From positions 1-22,612 of the forward strand of contig CAYNNP010000095.1 in the NCBI GenBank assembly GCA_964398215.1: 22,612 bases of DNA. Direction: 5' to 3'. Every line of letters begins with the position of its first letter. The stretch's first letter is position 1. This document shows positions 12,895 through 20,924 of the stretch, piece after piece. Source of the DNA: CAYNNP01 sp964398215 (GTDB lineage Bacteria > Planctomycetota > Planctomycetia > Pirellulales > Pirellulaceae). Under the pieces are notes generated by a model that ran no database searches, was not told the origin of the DNA, and saw only the letters and a list, made by a program, of their open reading frames with translations. Made by a program: the position numbers and the translations under genes.

Positions 12895-14208
12895 ATGTCA
12901 GTTACGAACGACAAGAAGACGGAAGTAGGCAGCTACTTTATTTCTAACTATCCGCCCTACAGCCAATGGAATCGAGACGAACTGCCAAAGGTCCGCGAGG
13001 TCTTGGGGCAAGCTCCAAAGGAAGACACTCCGCTGGGTTTGTACTTGCACATTCCGTTTTGCAGGAAGCGGTGCAAGTTCTGCTATTTCAAGGTGTTTAC
13101 GGATGTCAAAGCACCTGAGGTTCAGCGATATGTTGATGCGCTATGCAGTGAAATATCGATGGTCAGCGAGTCTGGAATCATGGGCGACCGACCGTTTCGG
13201 TTCGTCTACTTTGGTGGTGGAACGCCCAGTTTTCTTTCGCCAAAACAGCTGACCAAACTTGCTGGCCGTTTGCGCGAACACATCACATGGGATGGCGCCG
13301 AAGAAGTCACGTTCGAGTGTGAACCGGGAACGCTTAGCGAAACGAAAGTCAAAACCTTGCGCGAAGAAATGGGTGTGACCCGCCTGAGCCTGGGAGTAGA
13401 GAATTTCTCTGACAAAATATTGGAAGACAACGGACGTGCGCATCTCAGCAAACAAGTCTTCACTTCATGGGAATGGATCACCGAAGCAGACTTTCCAAAC
13501 GTCAACATCGATCTGATCTCAGGAATGGTCGGCGAGACTTGGGATAATTGGAAAGACAACATCCGCAGGACGATCGAACTTTCACCAGAGAGTGTCACGA
13601 TCTATCAAATGGAATTGCCGTTCAACACGGTGTACAGCCAAGACATTTTGGGGAACAAGACTGAGACTCCCGTCGCCGATTGGAAAACAAAACGTGACTG
13701 GGTCGATTATGCTTTTACGGAAATGGCCGCCGCAGGCTACAGCGTTAGCAGCGCTTACACGTTGGTCAAAGATCCGTCCAAAGTGAACTTTTCCTATCGC
13801 GATAATTTGTGGCAAGGCGCCGATCTACTGGCGACTGGAATCGCGAGCTTCGGTCATGCCGCTGGGGTTCACTATCAAAATGTGCCGGAGATGCAGCAGT
13901 ATCTGGAAACCATCGAAGGCGGCAATCTGCCTCTGGGCCGTGGCTTTGTTCCTACTGATCATCAACGATTGGTCCGCGAGATGATCCTGTTGCTGAAACG
14001 AGGCTATTTGGAAACGGAATACTTCCAGAACAAGTTTGGCATCGACATCGTTCAACAGTGGCAAGAACAGTGGGATGGCTATGTCAAAGAAGGATACGCT
14101 GAACTGCACGACGACAAAGTAACATTGACGCGTGAGGGGTTGTTGCGAGTCGATTCACTGCTGCCTGCATTCTTTGAACAAGAGCACCAAGGGGTGCGTT
14201 ACACGTGA
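12895..14208 (+). CDS. HemN/HemW-family radical SAM protein
   Basis: 437 residues. The radical SAM cluster motif C-x3-C-x2-C is at C56, C60 and C63, in H-I-P-F-C-R-K-R-C-K-F-C-Y-F. The glycine-rich G-G-G-T-P-S is at 107-112, followed by F-E-C-E-P-G-T-L and R-L-S-L-G-V-E-N-F. A HemN_C-like domain ends the protein (L-L-L-K-R-G-Y-L... V-T-L-T-R-E-G-L-L). The layout matches HemW and HemN more than anaerobilin synthases, but Y-F replaces the usual residues after the third cysteine, and V-E-N-F and M-V-G-E-T replace V-Q-S-F and L-P-G-Q-T. I therefore do not assign coproporphyrinogen oxidation or heme chaperone activity. The TGA overlaps the GTG of the GcvH-like gene (GTGA), implying coupled translation with a lipoyl carrier. 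I chose the ATG at 12895; a TTG at 12823 is less likely. Confidence 0.85.
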   Translation: MSVTNDKKTEVGSYFISNYPPYSQWNRDELPKVREVLGQAPKEDTPLGLYLHIPFCRKRCKFCYFKVFTDVKAPEVQRYVDALCSEISMVSESGIMGDRPFRFVYFGGGTPSFLSPKQLTKLAGRLREHITWDGAEEVTFECEPGTLSETKVKTLREEMGVTRLSLGVENFSDKILEDNGRAHLSKQVFTSWEWITEADFPNVNIDLISGMVGETWDNWKDNIRRTIELSPESVTIYQMELPFNTVYSQDILGNKTETPVADWKTKRDWVDYAFTEMAAAGYSVSSAYTLVKDPSKVNFSYRDNLWQGADLLATGIASFGHAAGVHYQNVPEMQQYLETIEGGNLPLGRGFVPTDHQRLVREMILLLKRGYLETEYFQNKFGIDIVQQWQEQWDGYVKEGYAELHDDKVTLTREGLLRVDSLLPAFFEQEHQGVRYT

Positions 14209-14690
14209 GTCAAGACAGTCGTCAGGAAGACAAAGATTGGTTCTCGTTTGACATGGGCGAGTTCAGCGCGTCGTTCCCACGCGATCGCATGTACGTGCGA
14301 AATCACATGTGGGCCAAGCAAACCGAACAGCAGACTTGGCGGTTTGGGCTGACCGAGTACGCGGTTAGACTTTTGCAAGATGTCTACTTTTTGGATTGGC
14401 TGGTCGAACCACCGTCTGCCGTTTCGACGAAAGCACATATCGGTTCGATCGAAAGCAAAAAGGCAGAAAGCGATCTATTTGCGCCCCTTGCCGGACAGCT
14501 TTGTGCCATCAATGAACAGGCGATGGCTGATCCGTCGATCATCAATGCTGATCCCTACGAAGCGGCTTGGTTGCTGGAATTCCAAACCGACGATACAGAA
14601 CAGCTGCTGGATCCCGATGGGTACCTCGAACACTTGGCGGACGCTTGGAAGGTTGCTCAGCGAACCATCAAAGGACAAGCCAATATGTAG
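14205..14690 (+). CDS. GcvH-like lipoyl carrier protein
   Basis: 161 residues, longer than GcvH (about 129). A 24-residue N-terminal extension is followed by a full H-protein domain: H-M-W (34-36), F-G-L-T-E-Y-A (47-53), the lipoylation hairpin E-S-K-K-A-E-S-D (83-90) with lipoyl K86, A-P-L-A-G (93-97), N-E and the helix A-D-P-Y-E-A-A-W-L (116-123). GcvH normally shuttles the aminomethyl group among GcvP, GcvT and Lpd, but none of those genes is here. It begins with GTG inside the stop of the radical SAM gene, so I infer a partner role for that enzyme or for another lipoyl-dependent reaction. An ordinary glycine cleavage H protein in an odd location is the alternative. No independent ribosome binding site is needed if translation is coupled. 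Confidence 0.85.
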   Translation: MSQDSRQEDKDWFSFDMGEFSASFPRDRMYVRNHMWAKQTEQQTWRFGLTEYAVRLLQDVYFLDWLVEPPSAVSTKAHIGSIESKKAESDLFAPLAGQLCAINEQAMADPSIINADPYEAAWLLEFQTDDTEQLLDPDGYLEHLADAWKVAQRTIKGQANM

Positions 14691-14742
14691 AGCGGTCGGA
14701 CGAATAGACTGCCACCGCGCCCTGCTGCCTAACTAGAAAATC

Positions 14743-16005
14743 ATGAACAAGAACATTCGCCGCATTATCGGAATCCTGTTTTGGTGCGGTTTGGCTGTGT
14801 CGGCGTACGTTTTTTCCAAACCGATTCGCGACTCCAAAGTGATCGGGGCATCAAACGTTTTAGGCATGGTGTCGCAGACGGAAAAGTTGGTCACGTTTGC
14901 AGATCCGGTTCAACGGCTGCGGCCAATGGATCCTGTGTTCCTGTATTCCAGCGAAACAGATTCTTGGCATCAGGTTGGTTATGTCCAGCAGTGCTTGAAA
15001 GAGTCAAAGGAGTTGCAGATCAACTGGTACGCTGTCGATACGGATATCCAAAATTGCCAATTGTTTCAGCACTTTGATAGTGGTGATTTGCAAACCGTCA
15101 TTTCGACGCTGTTTCCACAAGAAAAACAGGAACGAATCAAACAACAGATTACCAAGGCGGTTGCAGCCCACGGCCGTGACTTGGGCAAGGCATTCGAGCC
15201 GCTGATTCGCAGGAGCTTGCAGGAATCGCTGCCGATCGTCGAGCAAGAATTCCGCATTGCGGTCCGCCGTCATCGCTCGGAAGTGGACAAACTGGCGACG
15301 CAGTGGAACCGCGAGATTGTTGAAAAACGGTTGATCCCATTGGCAAAAAAAGAGCTGCTGCCAATCGTGCGTCGTCATGGCGAACCGGTGGCTGAAAAGA
15401 TTGGCCGAAAGATTTGGGATCGCGCGTCGTTGTTCAGCTTTGGGTGGCGTGCCATTTACGACAAGTCTCCGTTGCCTCAGAAAAATCTGCTGCAAAAAGA
15501 GTGGGAACGTTTCTTGGAAACCGATGCGATTCCGATTTTTGAGGCACACACGAAAGATATCGTGATGGCAGTTCAGGCGACCGTTCGCGACGTTACAAAG
15601 AATCGTGCCGTCCGCGCTGAACTCTCGCGCGTGGCCGACGACTTGGTCGAAGACCCAAAAGCAAGAAGCCTGGTCAGGACGTTGTTGAAAGAGACTTTGC
15701 TTGAGAACGATCGTTTGAAGAAGGCGCTGCGTGGTGTTTGGTCAAGCGACGAGGCGCACGCGGCAATGAACATGGCCGGCGAGCGGCTTGAGCCGATTGT
15801 TCGTAAGATTGGCGACGAGATTTTTGGGACCGAAGAAACCGGAATCGACCCCGGGTTTGCACGCGTTTTGCGAAGTCAAATCCTACGGAAAGACCAGCGC
15901 TGGATTGTTGCCTACGATGTCGGCGTGAAATCAGAGCCAACCATTCCGCTTGCCAAAAAACCGATGCCGTTCCCGGTGGTTTACTTGGCTGACGAAGAGG
16001 AGTGA
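14743..16005 (+). CDS. Membrane-anchored helical protein with an MCE-like segment
   Basis: 420 residues, family not firmly recognised. An N-terminal membrane anchor lies at about 7-25, positive residues before it. Residues 48-82 (V-T-F-A-D-P-V-Q-R-L-R-P-M-D-P-V ... W-H-Q-V-G-Y-V) resemble a divergent MCE/MlaD domain, whose core is F-x-D-x-x-G-L-x-x-G-D-P-V ... V-G-x-V. The rest (about 115-365) is long charged helix with internally similar P-I-V-R segments (P-I-V-E at 164, P-I-V-R-R-H-G-E-P at 207-215, P-I-V-R-K-I-G-D at 351-358). Immediately upstream of the fused MlaF-MlaE gene, it is placed where MlaD would be, so I infer a periplasmic lipid-binding or bridging subunit. The MCE call rests on pattern and context, not a full alignment. 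The ATG has no clear ribosome binding site. Confidence 0.6.
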   Translation: MNKNIRRIIGILFWCGLAVSAYVFSKPIRDSKVIGASNVLGMVSQTEKLVTFADPVQRLRPMDPVFLYSSETDSWHQVGYVQQCLKESKELQINWYAVDTDIQNCQLFQHFDSGDLQTVISTLFPQEKQERIKQQITKAVAAHGRDLGKAFEPLIRRSLQESLPIVEQEFRIAVRRHRSEVDKLATQWNREIVEKRLIPLAKKELLPIVRRHGEPVAEKIGRKIWDRASLFSFGWRAIYDKSPLPQKNLLQKEWERFLETDAIPIFEAHTKDIVMAVQATVRDVTKNRAVRAELSRVADDLVEDPKARSLVRTLLKETLLENDRLKKALRGVWSSDEAHAAMNMAGERLEPIVRKIGDEIFGTEETGIDPGFARVLRSQILRKDQRWIVAYDVGVKSEPTIPLAKKPMPFPVVYLADEEE

Positions 16006-16070
16006 CGCGAAATGGTCGACTCAAAAACTCTGGATAATTGTCCCGCTTCATTGTCCTGCGAAACAAGCGA

Positions 16071-17690
16071 ATGACTGATACTCCATCGGAATCAACTCTT
16101 GCAGAGGACTCTCGTCCGGATCTGAGGCTTCAGGACTTCAGCATCCATGTCAACGATCAAGCGTTACTGTCAAACTCCAACGCGACGATTCCGGGTGGGA
16201 AAATCACGGTCATTGTGGGCGGCAGCGGTGCCGGCAAGTCGCTTTTGCTGAAAGCGATCGGTGGTCTGTTGCCCAGAAGTTCGGGGGCGCTGACTTGGCA
16301 AGGCGGCATCCACTTATCGAAAGAGGATGTGGTACTGGATCAGTCGTTGAAAGGGCGTGTTGGCATCGTCTTTCAGCAGTTTGCATTGTTCGACGAACTG
16401 TCACCGATCAGCAATGTACAGTTCGCAATCGATCACCGCAGTCATGCTTCGACGCCACCGAAACAGTCTGCCAAACAGTGGCTGCAAGAACTGGGCGTAC
16501 CCAGCGCAACGCCGGTCGCGAAACTCAGCGGCGGACAGAAGCAGCGTTTGGCGATCGCGCGGACGCTTGCGTCGGATCCTGAGATCATTTTGTACGACGA
16601 GCCGACTTCTGGGTTAGATGCGGCCAGCGGGCAACTCGTGGCAAAGCTGATCAAAGAAACTCAGGATGCACATGGACGAACCAGCGTCGTTGTCACGCAT
16701 GACTATCAGACGCTTTTGCCAATCGCCGACCAAGTTCTATTCTTTGATTCGTCATCAAGCGAATTGGTGGAAGTTGACAAGTCGCAGTGGGAATCAATTC
16801 CGCAGCGAATGAAACCAGTCTCGCTAGCGCAGCCAGCGGAACAAAATGGTGTTGGACGAATAATCAGCGGTTTGGTCCTGGGTGCAAGCGATCGCTTTTT
16901 TCAAAAGACGGGCAGCACCGTGATGGCAGCATTGCGACTTCCGTACGATCTGCTGCCAATCGTTCCCAGACCGATGTGGGGCCTGCGGTTCCTAGGTCAT
17001 TACTTGCGATTGGTTGGTGGTTTGTCCGCCTGGGTGTACTTGATCGTCGCCGGAATGATTGTAGGTTTCACCACGACCTACTTCACATTCAAATTCTTGC
17101 CGTTTCGGATGTACACCCAACCGCTGTTGGTGGATGAATTGCTCTCGTCGATTGGTTTCGCGCTGTATCGATTCTTGGTGCCAATACTGGCGACCGTTCT
17201 GATTGCGGCGCGTTGCGGGGCCGCTGTGGCAGCGGATGTCGGCGTCAAACAGTACGGCGGCCAAGTCGATGCGATGAAGACACTGCGGGTTCGTTCAACC
17301 AGATACTTGTTGCTGCCGATTGTGTTGGCGTTCGTGATCGCCACACCATTTTTGCAGTGGCTTGCATTTTGCGCCGCCAAATACGTCAGCCTGATTGCTT
17401 TTGCGGCCACGCATCAAGAAATGGACTTGCAGTTTTGGCACCAGCATTTTTTCCGGAATCTGCGTGTACAAGGCGAATCTTTGCACGCAGGTTGGCACTG
17501 GGTGTTGCTAAAGAACGTCGTGTGTGGTGTTGGTACGGCCACAATTGGTTACTATCAAGGAATATCGCCGAAATCATCCGCCCGCGATGTAAGCGATTCG
17601 ATTACAAAAACGGTGTTATGGGCAACACTCTTCGTACTGCTGGTACATTTTGTGGTCGCATTGTTCGAGTTCGCGGACCAAACACTTTAG
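16071..17690 (+). CDS. Fused MlaF-MlaE type lipid ABC transporter (ATPase plus permease)
   Basis: 539 residues. The N-terminal ABC ATPase has Walker A GGSGAGKS (50-57), a Q-loop near 102-103, signature LSGGQKQR (152-159), Walker B I-L-Y-D-E-P-T-S-G-L-D (173-183) and H-loop H210, so it should be active. Residues about 280-539 are an MlaE-family permease with several membrane spans and the conserved stretch A-A-R-C-G-A-A-V-A-A-D-V-G ... Q-V-D-A-M (379-402). The family's R-E-L-G-P is R-F-L-V-P here (367-371), so the usual glutamate is missing. In E. coli MlaF and MlaE are separate proteins that move phospholipids between the membranes with MlaD, so an inner-membrane lipid transport role is inferred. 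I chose the ATG at 16071; a TTG at 16038 would add 11 residues. The MCE-like gene lies 65 bp upstream. Confidence 0.88.
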   Translation: MTDTPSESTLAEDSRPDLRLQDFSIHVNDQALLSNSNATIPGGKITVIVGGSGAGKSLLLKAIGGLLPRSSGALTWQGGIHLSKEDVVLDQSLKGRVGIVFQQFALFDELSPISNVQFAIDHRSHASTPPKQSAKQWLQELGVPSATPVAKLSGGQKQRLAIARTLASDPEIILYDEPTSGLDAASGQLVAKLIKETQDAHGRTSVVVTHDYQTLLPIADQVLFFDSSSSELVEVDKSQWESIPQRMKPVSLAQPAEQNGVGRIISGLVLGASDRFFQKTGSTVMAALRLPYDLLPIVPRPMWGLRFLGHYLRLVGGLSAWVYLIVAGMIVGFTTTYFTFKFLPFRMYTQPLLVDELLSSIGFALYRFLVPILATVLIAARCGAAVAADVGVKQYGGQVDAMKTLRVRSTRYLLLPIVLAFVIATPFLQWLAFCAAKYVSLIAFAATHQEMDLQFWHQHFFRNLRVQGESLHAGWHWVLLKNVVCGVGTATIGYYQGISPKSSARDVSDSITKTVLWATLFVLLVHFVVALFEFADQTL

Positions 17691-17707
17691 GAATGGAGTA
17701 AATATAA

Positions 17708-17881
17708 ATGGACAAGAAAGCTAAAAAACGCTGGGATGTGATCAACAAGAAGCTGAAGACGTTGCGTGTTCAACTGGCAGGATCGAAAGCACAAGCGGAC
17801 GATCTTGACGAGTTGAAAGAACTGCAAGACACGATTGCCAAGCTAGAGGCGGAAGCAAAGCAGTTGAAGGAATCGAAATAA
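17708..17881 (+). CDS. Small charged coiled-coil protein
   Basis: 57 residues, rich in Lys, Glu, Asp, Leu and Ala, with no cysteine and no signal or membrane segment. Residues about 12-55 have leucine/hydrophobic spacing of a short coiled coil (L-K-T-L-R-V-Q-L ... L-D-E-L-K-E-L-Q-D-T-I-A-K-L-E). A single Trp (W9) is near the N-terminus. The ATG is preceded by GGAG nine bases upstream, the best ribosome binding site in this array, which is the main evidence that it is real. It sits 17 bp after the transporter and 23 bp before the UnbV lipoprotein on the same strand. I do not recognise a family. A cytoplasmic accessory or regulatory peptide of the transporter is possible. Confidence 0.75.
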   Translation: MDKKAKKRWDVINKKLKTLRVQLAGSKAQADDLDELKELQDTIAKLEAEAKQLKESK

Positions 17882-17904
17882 CCAACCACCGACGTTCTGT
17901 CGAA

Positions 17905-20900
17905 ATGATGTTCACTTTTCTGCCCAAGCGTCGTGCCGAATGCGCTGATCGAATCAGCCAATCAACCTTTCGATCGTTGGCTCTACTGTTCTTTCTGGGT
18001 TTGGTGACCACTGGATGTTCGCAGTCCAGCGACTCTGGAGATTCGAATCAAAGTAACGGTGGCTCGAAAAACGTCAGCGTTGGGCAGGCGACAAAATTCT
18101 TTGCCGATGGAAATGTTGACAAAGCGGATGAAATCGTCCGCGGTCTGTTGATCAGCGATCCCGACGATTCGGCCGCAATGAAACTAATGCGCGATATCCA
18201 AGTTGCGCGAGGTGATGTGGCGGGTGCGATCGAAACAATCGATCGACTTGGAGAGCTGTCACCAAAACAAAAATACAAATTCGAGATGCAGGCAGCAGCC
18301 CTCTTGCTGCAGGAAAAGCGAGCGGCAGATGCGATTCCGCGGCTGCGTGCTCTGTTGACGCGATCACCACGCAAGATGGACGCGCGGGTTTTGTACGCCA
18401 AGGCGCTAGACAAAACTGGCAACTACTTTGACGCGAACGAACAAGTTCGATACTTGATGAAAATTCGATCGGTATCGTTGGATCAGCTTCTTAGTCTTGT
18501 CCATCCTGATCTGTCCGAGCACAAGATCAATGACTTGGAACGGATGACCGAAGCGGACCGAGCGCGACTTGGCGTCTTGAACGTTGCCCGTACGTACCGA
18601 AAAGGCGGTGAGCCAGGCACAGCGATGAAGATATTGAAGGCGAGTTCGGAATTCAAATCCAACCATCCGGCGGTGCTCGCTGCCTATGGCCATGCGTTGG
18701 CGACGTCCCAAGACTTCGTGGCGTTGCGAAACTGGCTGGCGCAGGCACCGAAAGCATGCCATCGCTACTTGGATTTTTGGTTGGCGTGCGGTGAACTGGC
18801 GATTAACGAAGAACCGAAGGTCGCCACAGCATGCTACCTAAATGCGATTCGTTGCGAACCCAGCAGCGTGAAAGCGTATTACGGAATCATATCTGCCTTC
18901 GAGAAAACTGGTGATCGGCGCAACGCGGAGACTTTTCGCGAGCGAGTTGCGCAAGTGGACCAACTGCGACACGATGTTGTTGTGTTGTACAATTTGGATA
19001 ATCCAACGCGGCAGATGTTCATTTCTGTTTCAGAAAAACTTGCCAGCATGGGGCGCTTGGTTGAAGCTATCGCGTGGCAAGAAATTTCGTTGCTGTATGC
19101 GGCCCCAAATTCTTTACAGCTGAAATCAATTCCGATTCTGAAGCGACAAGTTCTGGACAAACGCCCCGATGGGATCGACACATCTGTCGTCATGTGCGGC
19201 ATCCAGTCCGACTCGTTGCCTTCTGCTACCGAGTGGCTTGCATCGCAGAAGGTTGCCGAACCAGGATCGAATCCCGATTTGAAAGGCCTCGAACGGTTGC
19301 CTTCATCACCGGTTGATACGCCGGCTTTCAAGAACGTCGCACAGCAGCGCGGGATTCAGTTTCAATATCGAAACGCCGCCGAACCGGTCCTGAAAGGCTT
19401 CCGAGTTTTCGAGAGTCTTGGCGCAGGCGCCGCATGTTTTGATTTCGACCTGGACGGGAATGTCGACGTTTACTTGTGCCAGGCCGCCTGTGATCCATTG
19501 AGTGGTGCTGGGCAAGAATCGAACGCACTTTTTCGTGGCAGCGGGACTGTCTTTTCCAATGTGATTTCAGAATCTGGCAGCGATGATCGCAGCTATTCAA
19601 CGGGCATCACGGCGGGCGACTGGAATCAAGACGGTTTTGCAGACCTGTTGGTTGCCAACATTGGAATCAATCGATTGCTGATCAACCAAGGCGATGGAAC
19701 GTTCGTTGTGCATTCGGGTTATTCGTCGTCGGCGGAAGCCATGACAAGTAGCGTGGCCATCGCGGATGTATCCGGTGATGCGCTGGCCGATTTGGTCGAA
19801 GTCAACTATATCGACGATAACGCCATGTTCGATACAGTGAAGTATGACGAGGCGGGACATCCGATCTTGCCTGCCATCATGCAGTTCAAACCGGGAGTTG
19901 ACCGAGTTCTGGAAACGCAAGACGACGGTGGTTTGCGGCCAAAGCCCTTGGGTGGGCAAACGGTACGAAACAGCGGCGCCGGGCTGGGACTAGTCGTATC
20001 GAATATCGATAACCAAGCGAGCAACGAGATTTTTGTTGCCAACGACATGTACGCAAACCAATACTGGTCTCACAATTTGAAGACCGATAAATGGAACGAC
20101 CTAGCCATTTTACGTGGCAACGCCTACGGACCATTCGGCGCCCCCAACGCGTGCATGGGTGTGGCGGTTGCTGATTTTGATTCCAATGGAAAATTGGATT
20201 TGCACGTTTCGAACTTTGCCGATGAGTGGGCGAACCAATTCATGCAAAGTGAATCCGGTTTTTTTCGCAATGCGGTAACGGCCTTCAATCTAGAATCTGC
20301 AACCCACGATACTCTTGGGTTTGGCACTCAAGCGATCGACTACAACAATGATTCGCATTGGGATCTGATGGTTGGCAACGGTCACATTGCTGACTATTCC
20401 TACAACGGAACGATGTTCAAAATGCCGACGCAAATGTTGGTTCGCGTTCAAGACGGATTCGTCGAACAAAAAGTGCAGGGCGACGACGATTACTGGAATG
20501 GCCGGTACCTTTCTCGGGCGATGGCAAAGTGCGACTTCAATCGTGACGGGCGTACTGATATCGTGATCAGCAAACTGCAGTCGGCAGCCGCGTTGCTGGA
20601 AAACCAAACCGTCAGTGACAATCGTTGGCTGCAGATCGAGTTGATCGGTACGAAGTGTGAACGCGATGCAATTGGTGCCACAGCAACAATCACAATGGGA
20701 TCGAAAACCCGGATGCAAGTCATGCAAACGGGTGATGGATACATGGCCAAGAACGAATCGATGCTGGCTTTCGGCGTGGGCAATGCGCCGCAGGTTGATC
20801 AACTTGAAATCCGCTGGCCCAGCGGCGACATTCAGAAATTCGACAACCTAAAAACCAACAAACGGTACTTAGTCATTCAGAACAACGATGTCGCTTGGGC

Positions 20901-20910
20901 ACGCGAATAG
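17905..20910 (+). CDS. Lipoprotein with TPR-like, FG-GAP/VCBS and ASPIC/UnbV domains
   Basis: 1001 residues. The N-terminus has arginines, a hydrophobic stretch (24-36) and a probable lipobox T-T-G-C with C38, followed by a Ser/Gly/Asn-rich linker. Residues about 58-420 are helical TPR-like repeats (A-x-K-F-F-A-D-G-N-V-D-K-A-D; A-L-D-K-T-G-N-Y-F-D-A). From about 475 an FG-GAP/VCBS beta-propeller carries five calcium-loop-like motifs: D-F-D-L-D-G (513), D-W-N-Q-D-G (572), D-F-D-S-N-G (757), D-Y-N-N-D-S (812) and D-F-N-R-D-G (877). An ASPIC/UnbV domain ends it (about 909-990, with I-G-A-T-A, G-D-G-Y and I-R-W-P-S-G). The family is abundant in planctomycetes and related to CRTAC1; function is unknown, likely protein binding at the cell envelope. 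It is the last gene of the plus-strand array, convergent with the beta-helix gene. Confidence 0.88.
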   Translation: MMFTFLPKRRAECADRISQSTFRSLALLFFLGLVTTGCSQSSDSGDSNQSNGGSKNVSVGQATKFFADGNVDKADEIVRGLLISDPDDSAAMKLMRDIQVARGDVAGAIETIDRLGELSPKQKYKFEMQAAALLLQEKRAADAIPRLRALLTRSPRKMDARVLYAKALDKTGNYFDANEQVRYLMKIRSVSLDQLLSLVHPDLSEHKINDLERMTEADRARLGVLNVARTYRKGGEPGTAMKILKASSEFKSNHPAVLAAYGHALATSQDFVALRNWLAQAPKACHRYLDFWLACGELAINEEPKVATACYLNAIRCEPSSVKAYYGIISAFEKTGDRRNAETFRERVAQVDQLRHDVVVLYNLDNPTRQMFISVSEKLASMGRLVEAIAWQEISLLYAAPNSLQLKSIPILKRQVLDKRPDGIDTSVVMCGIQSDSLPSATEWLASQKVAEPGSNPDLKGLERLPSSPVDTPAFKNVAQQRGIQFQYRNAAEPVLKGFRVFESLGAGAACFDFDLDGNVDVYLCQAACDPLSGAGQESNALFRGSGTVFSNVISESGSDDRSYSTGITAGDWNQDGFADLLVANIGINRLLINQGDGTFVVHSGYSSSAEAMTSSVAIADVSGDALADLVEVNYIDDNAMFDTVKYDEAGHPILPAIMQFKPGVDRVLETQDDGGLRPKPLGGQTVRNSGAGLGLVVSNIDNQASNEIFVANDMYANQYWSHNLKTDKWNDLAILRGNAYGPFGAPNACMGVAVADFDSNGKLDLHVSNFADEWANQFMQSESGFFRNAVTAFNLESATHDTLGFGTQAIDYNNDSHWDLMVGNGHIADYSYNGTMFKMPTQMLVRVQDGFVEQKVQGDDDYWNGRYLSRAMAKCDFNRDGRTDIVISKLQSAAALLENQTVSDNRWLQIELIGTKCERDAIGATATITMGSKTRMQVMQTGDGYMAKNESMLAFGVGNAPQVDQLEIRWPSGDIQKFDNLKTNKRYLVIQNNDVAWARE

Positions 20911-20924
20911 TTTTATCGGGTCGA

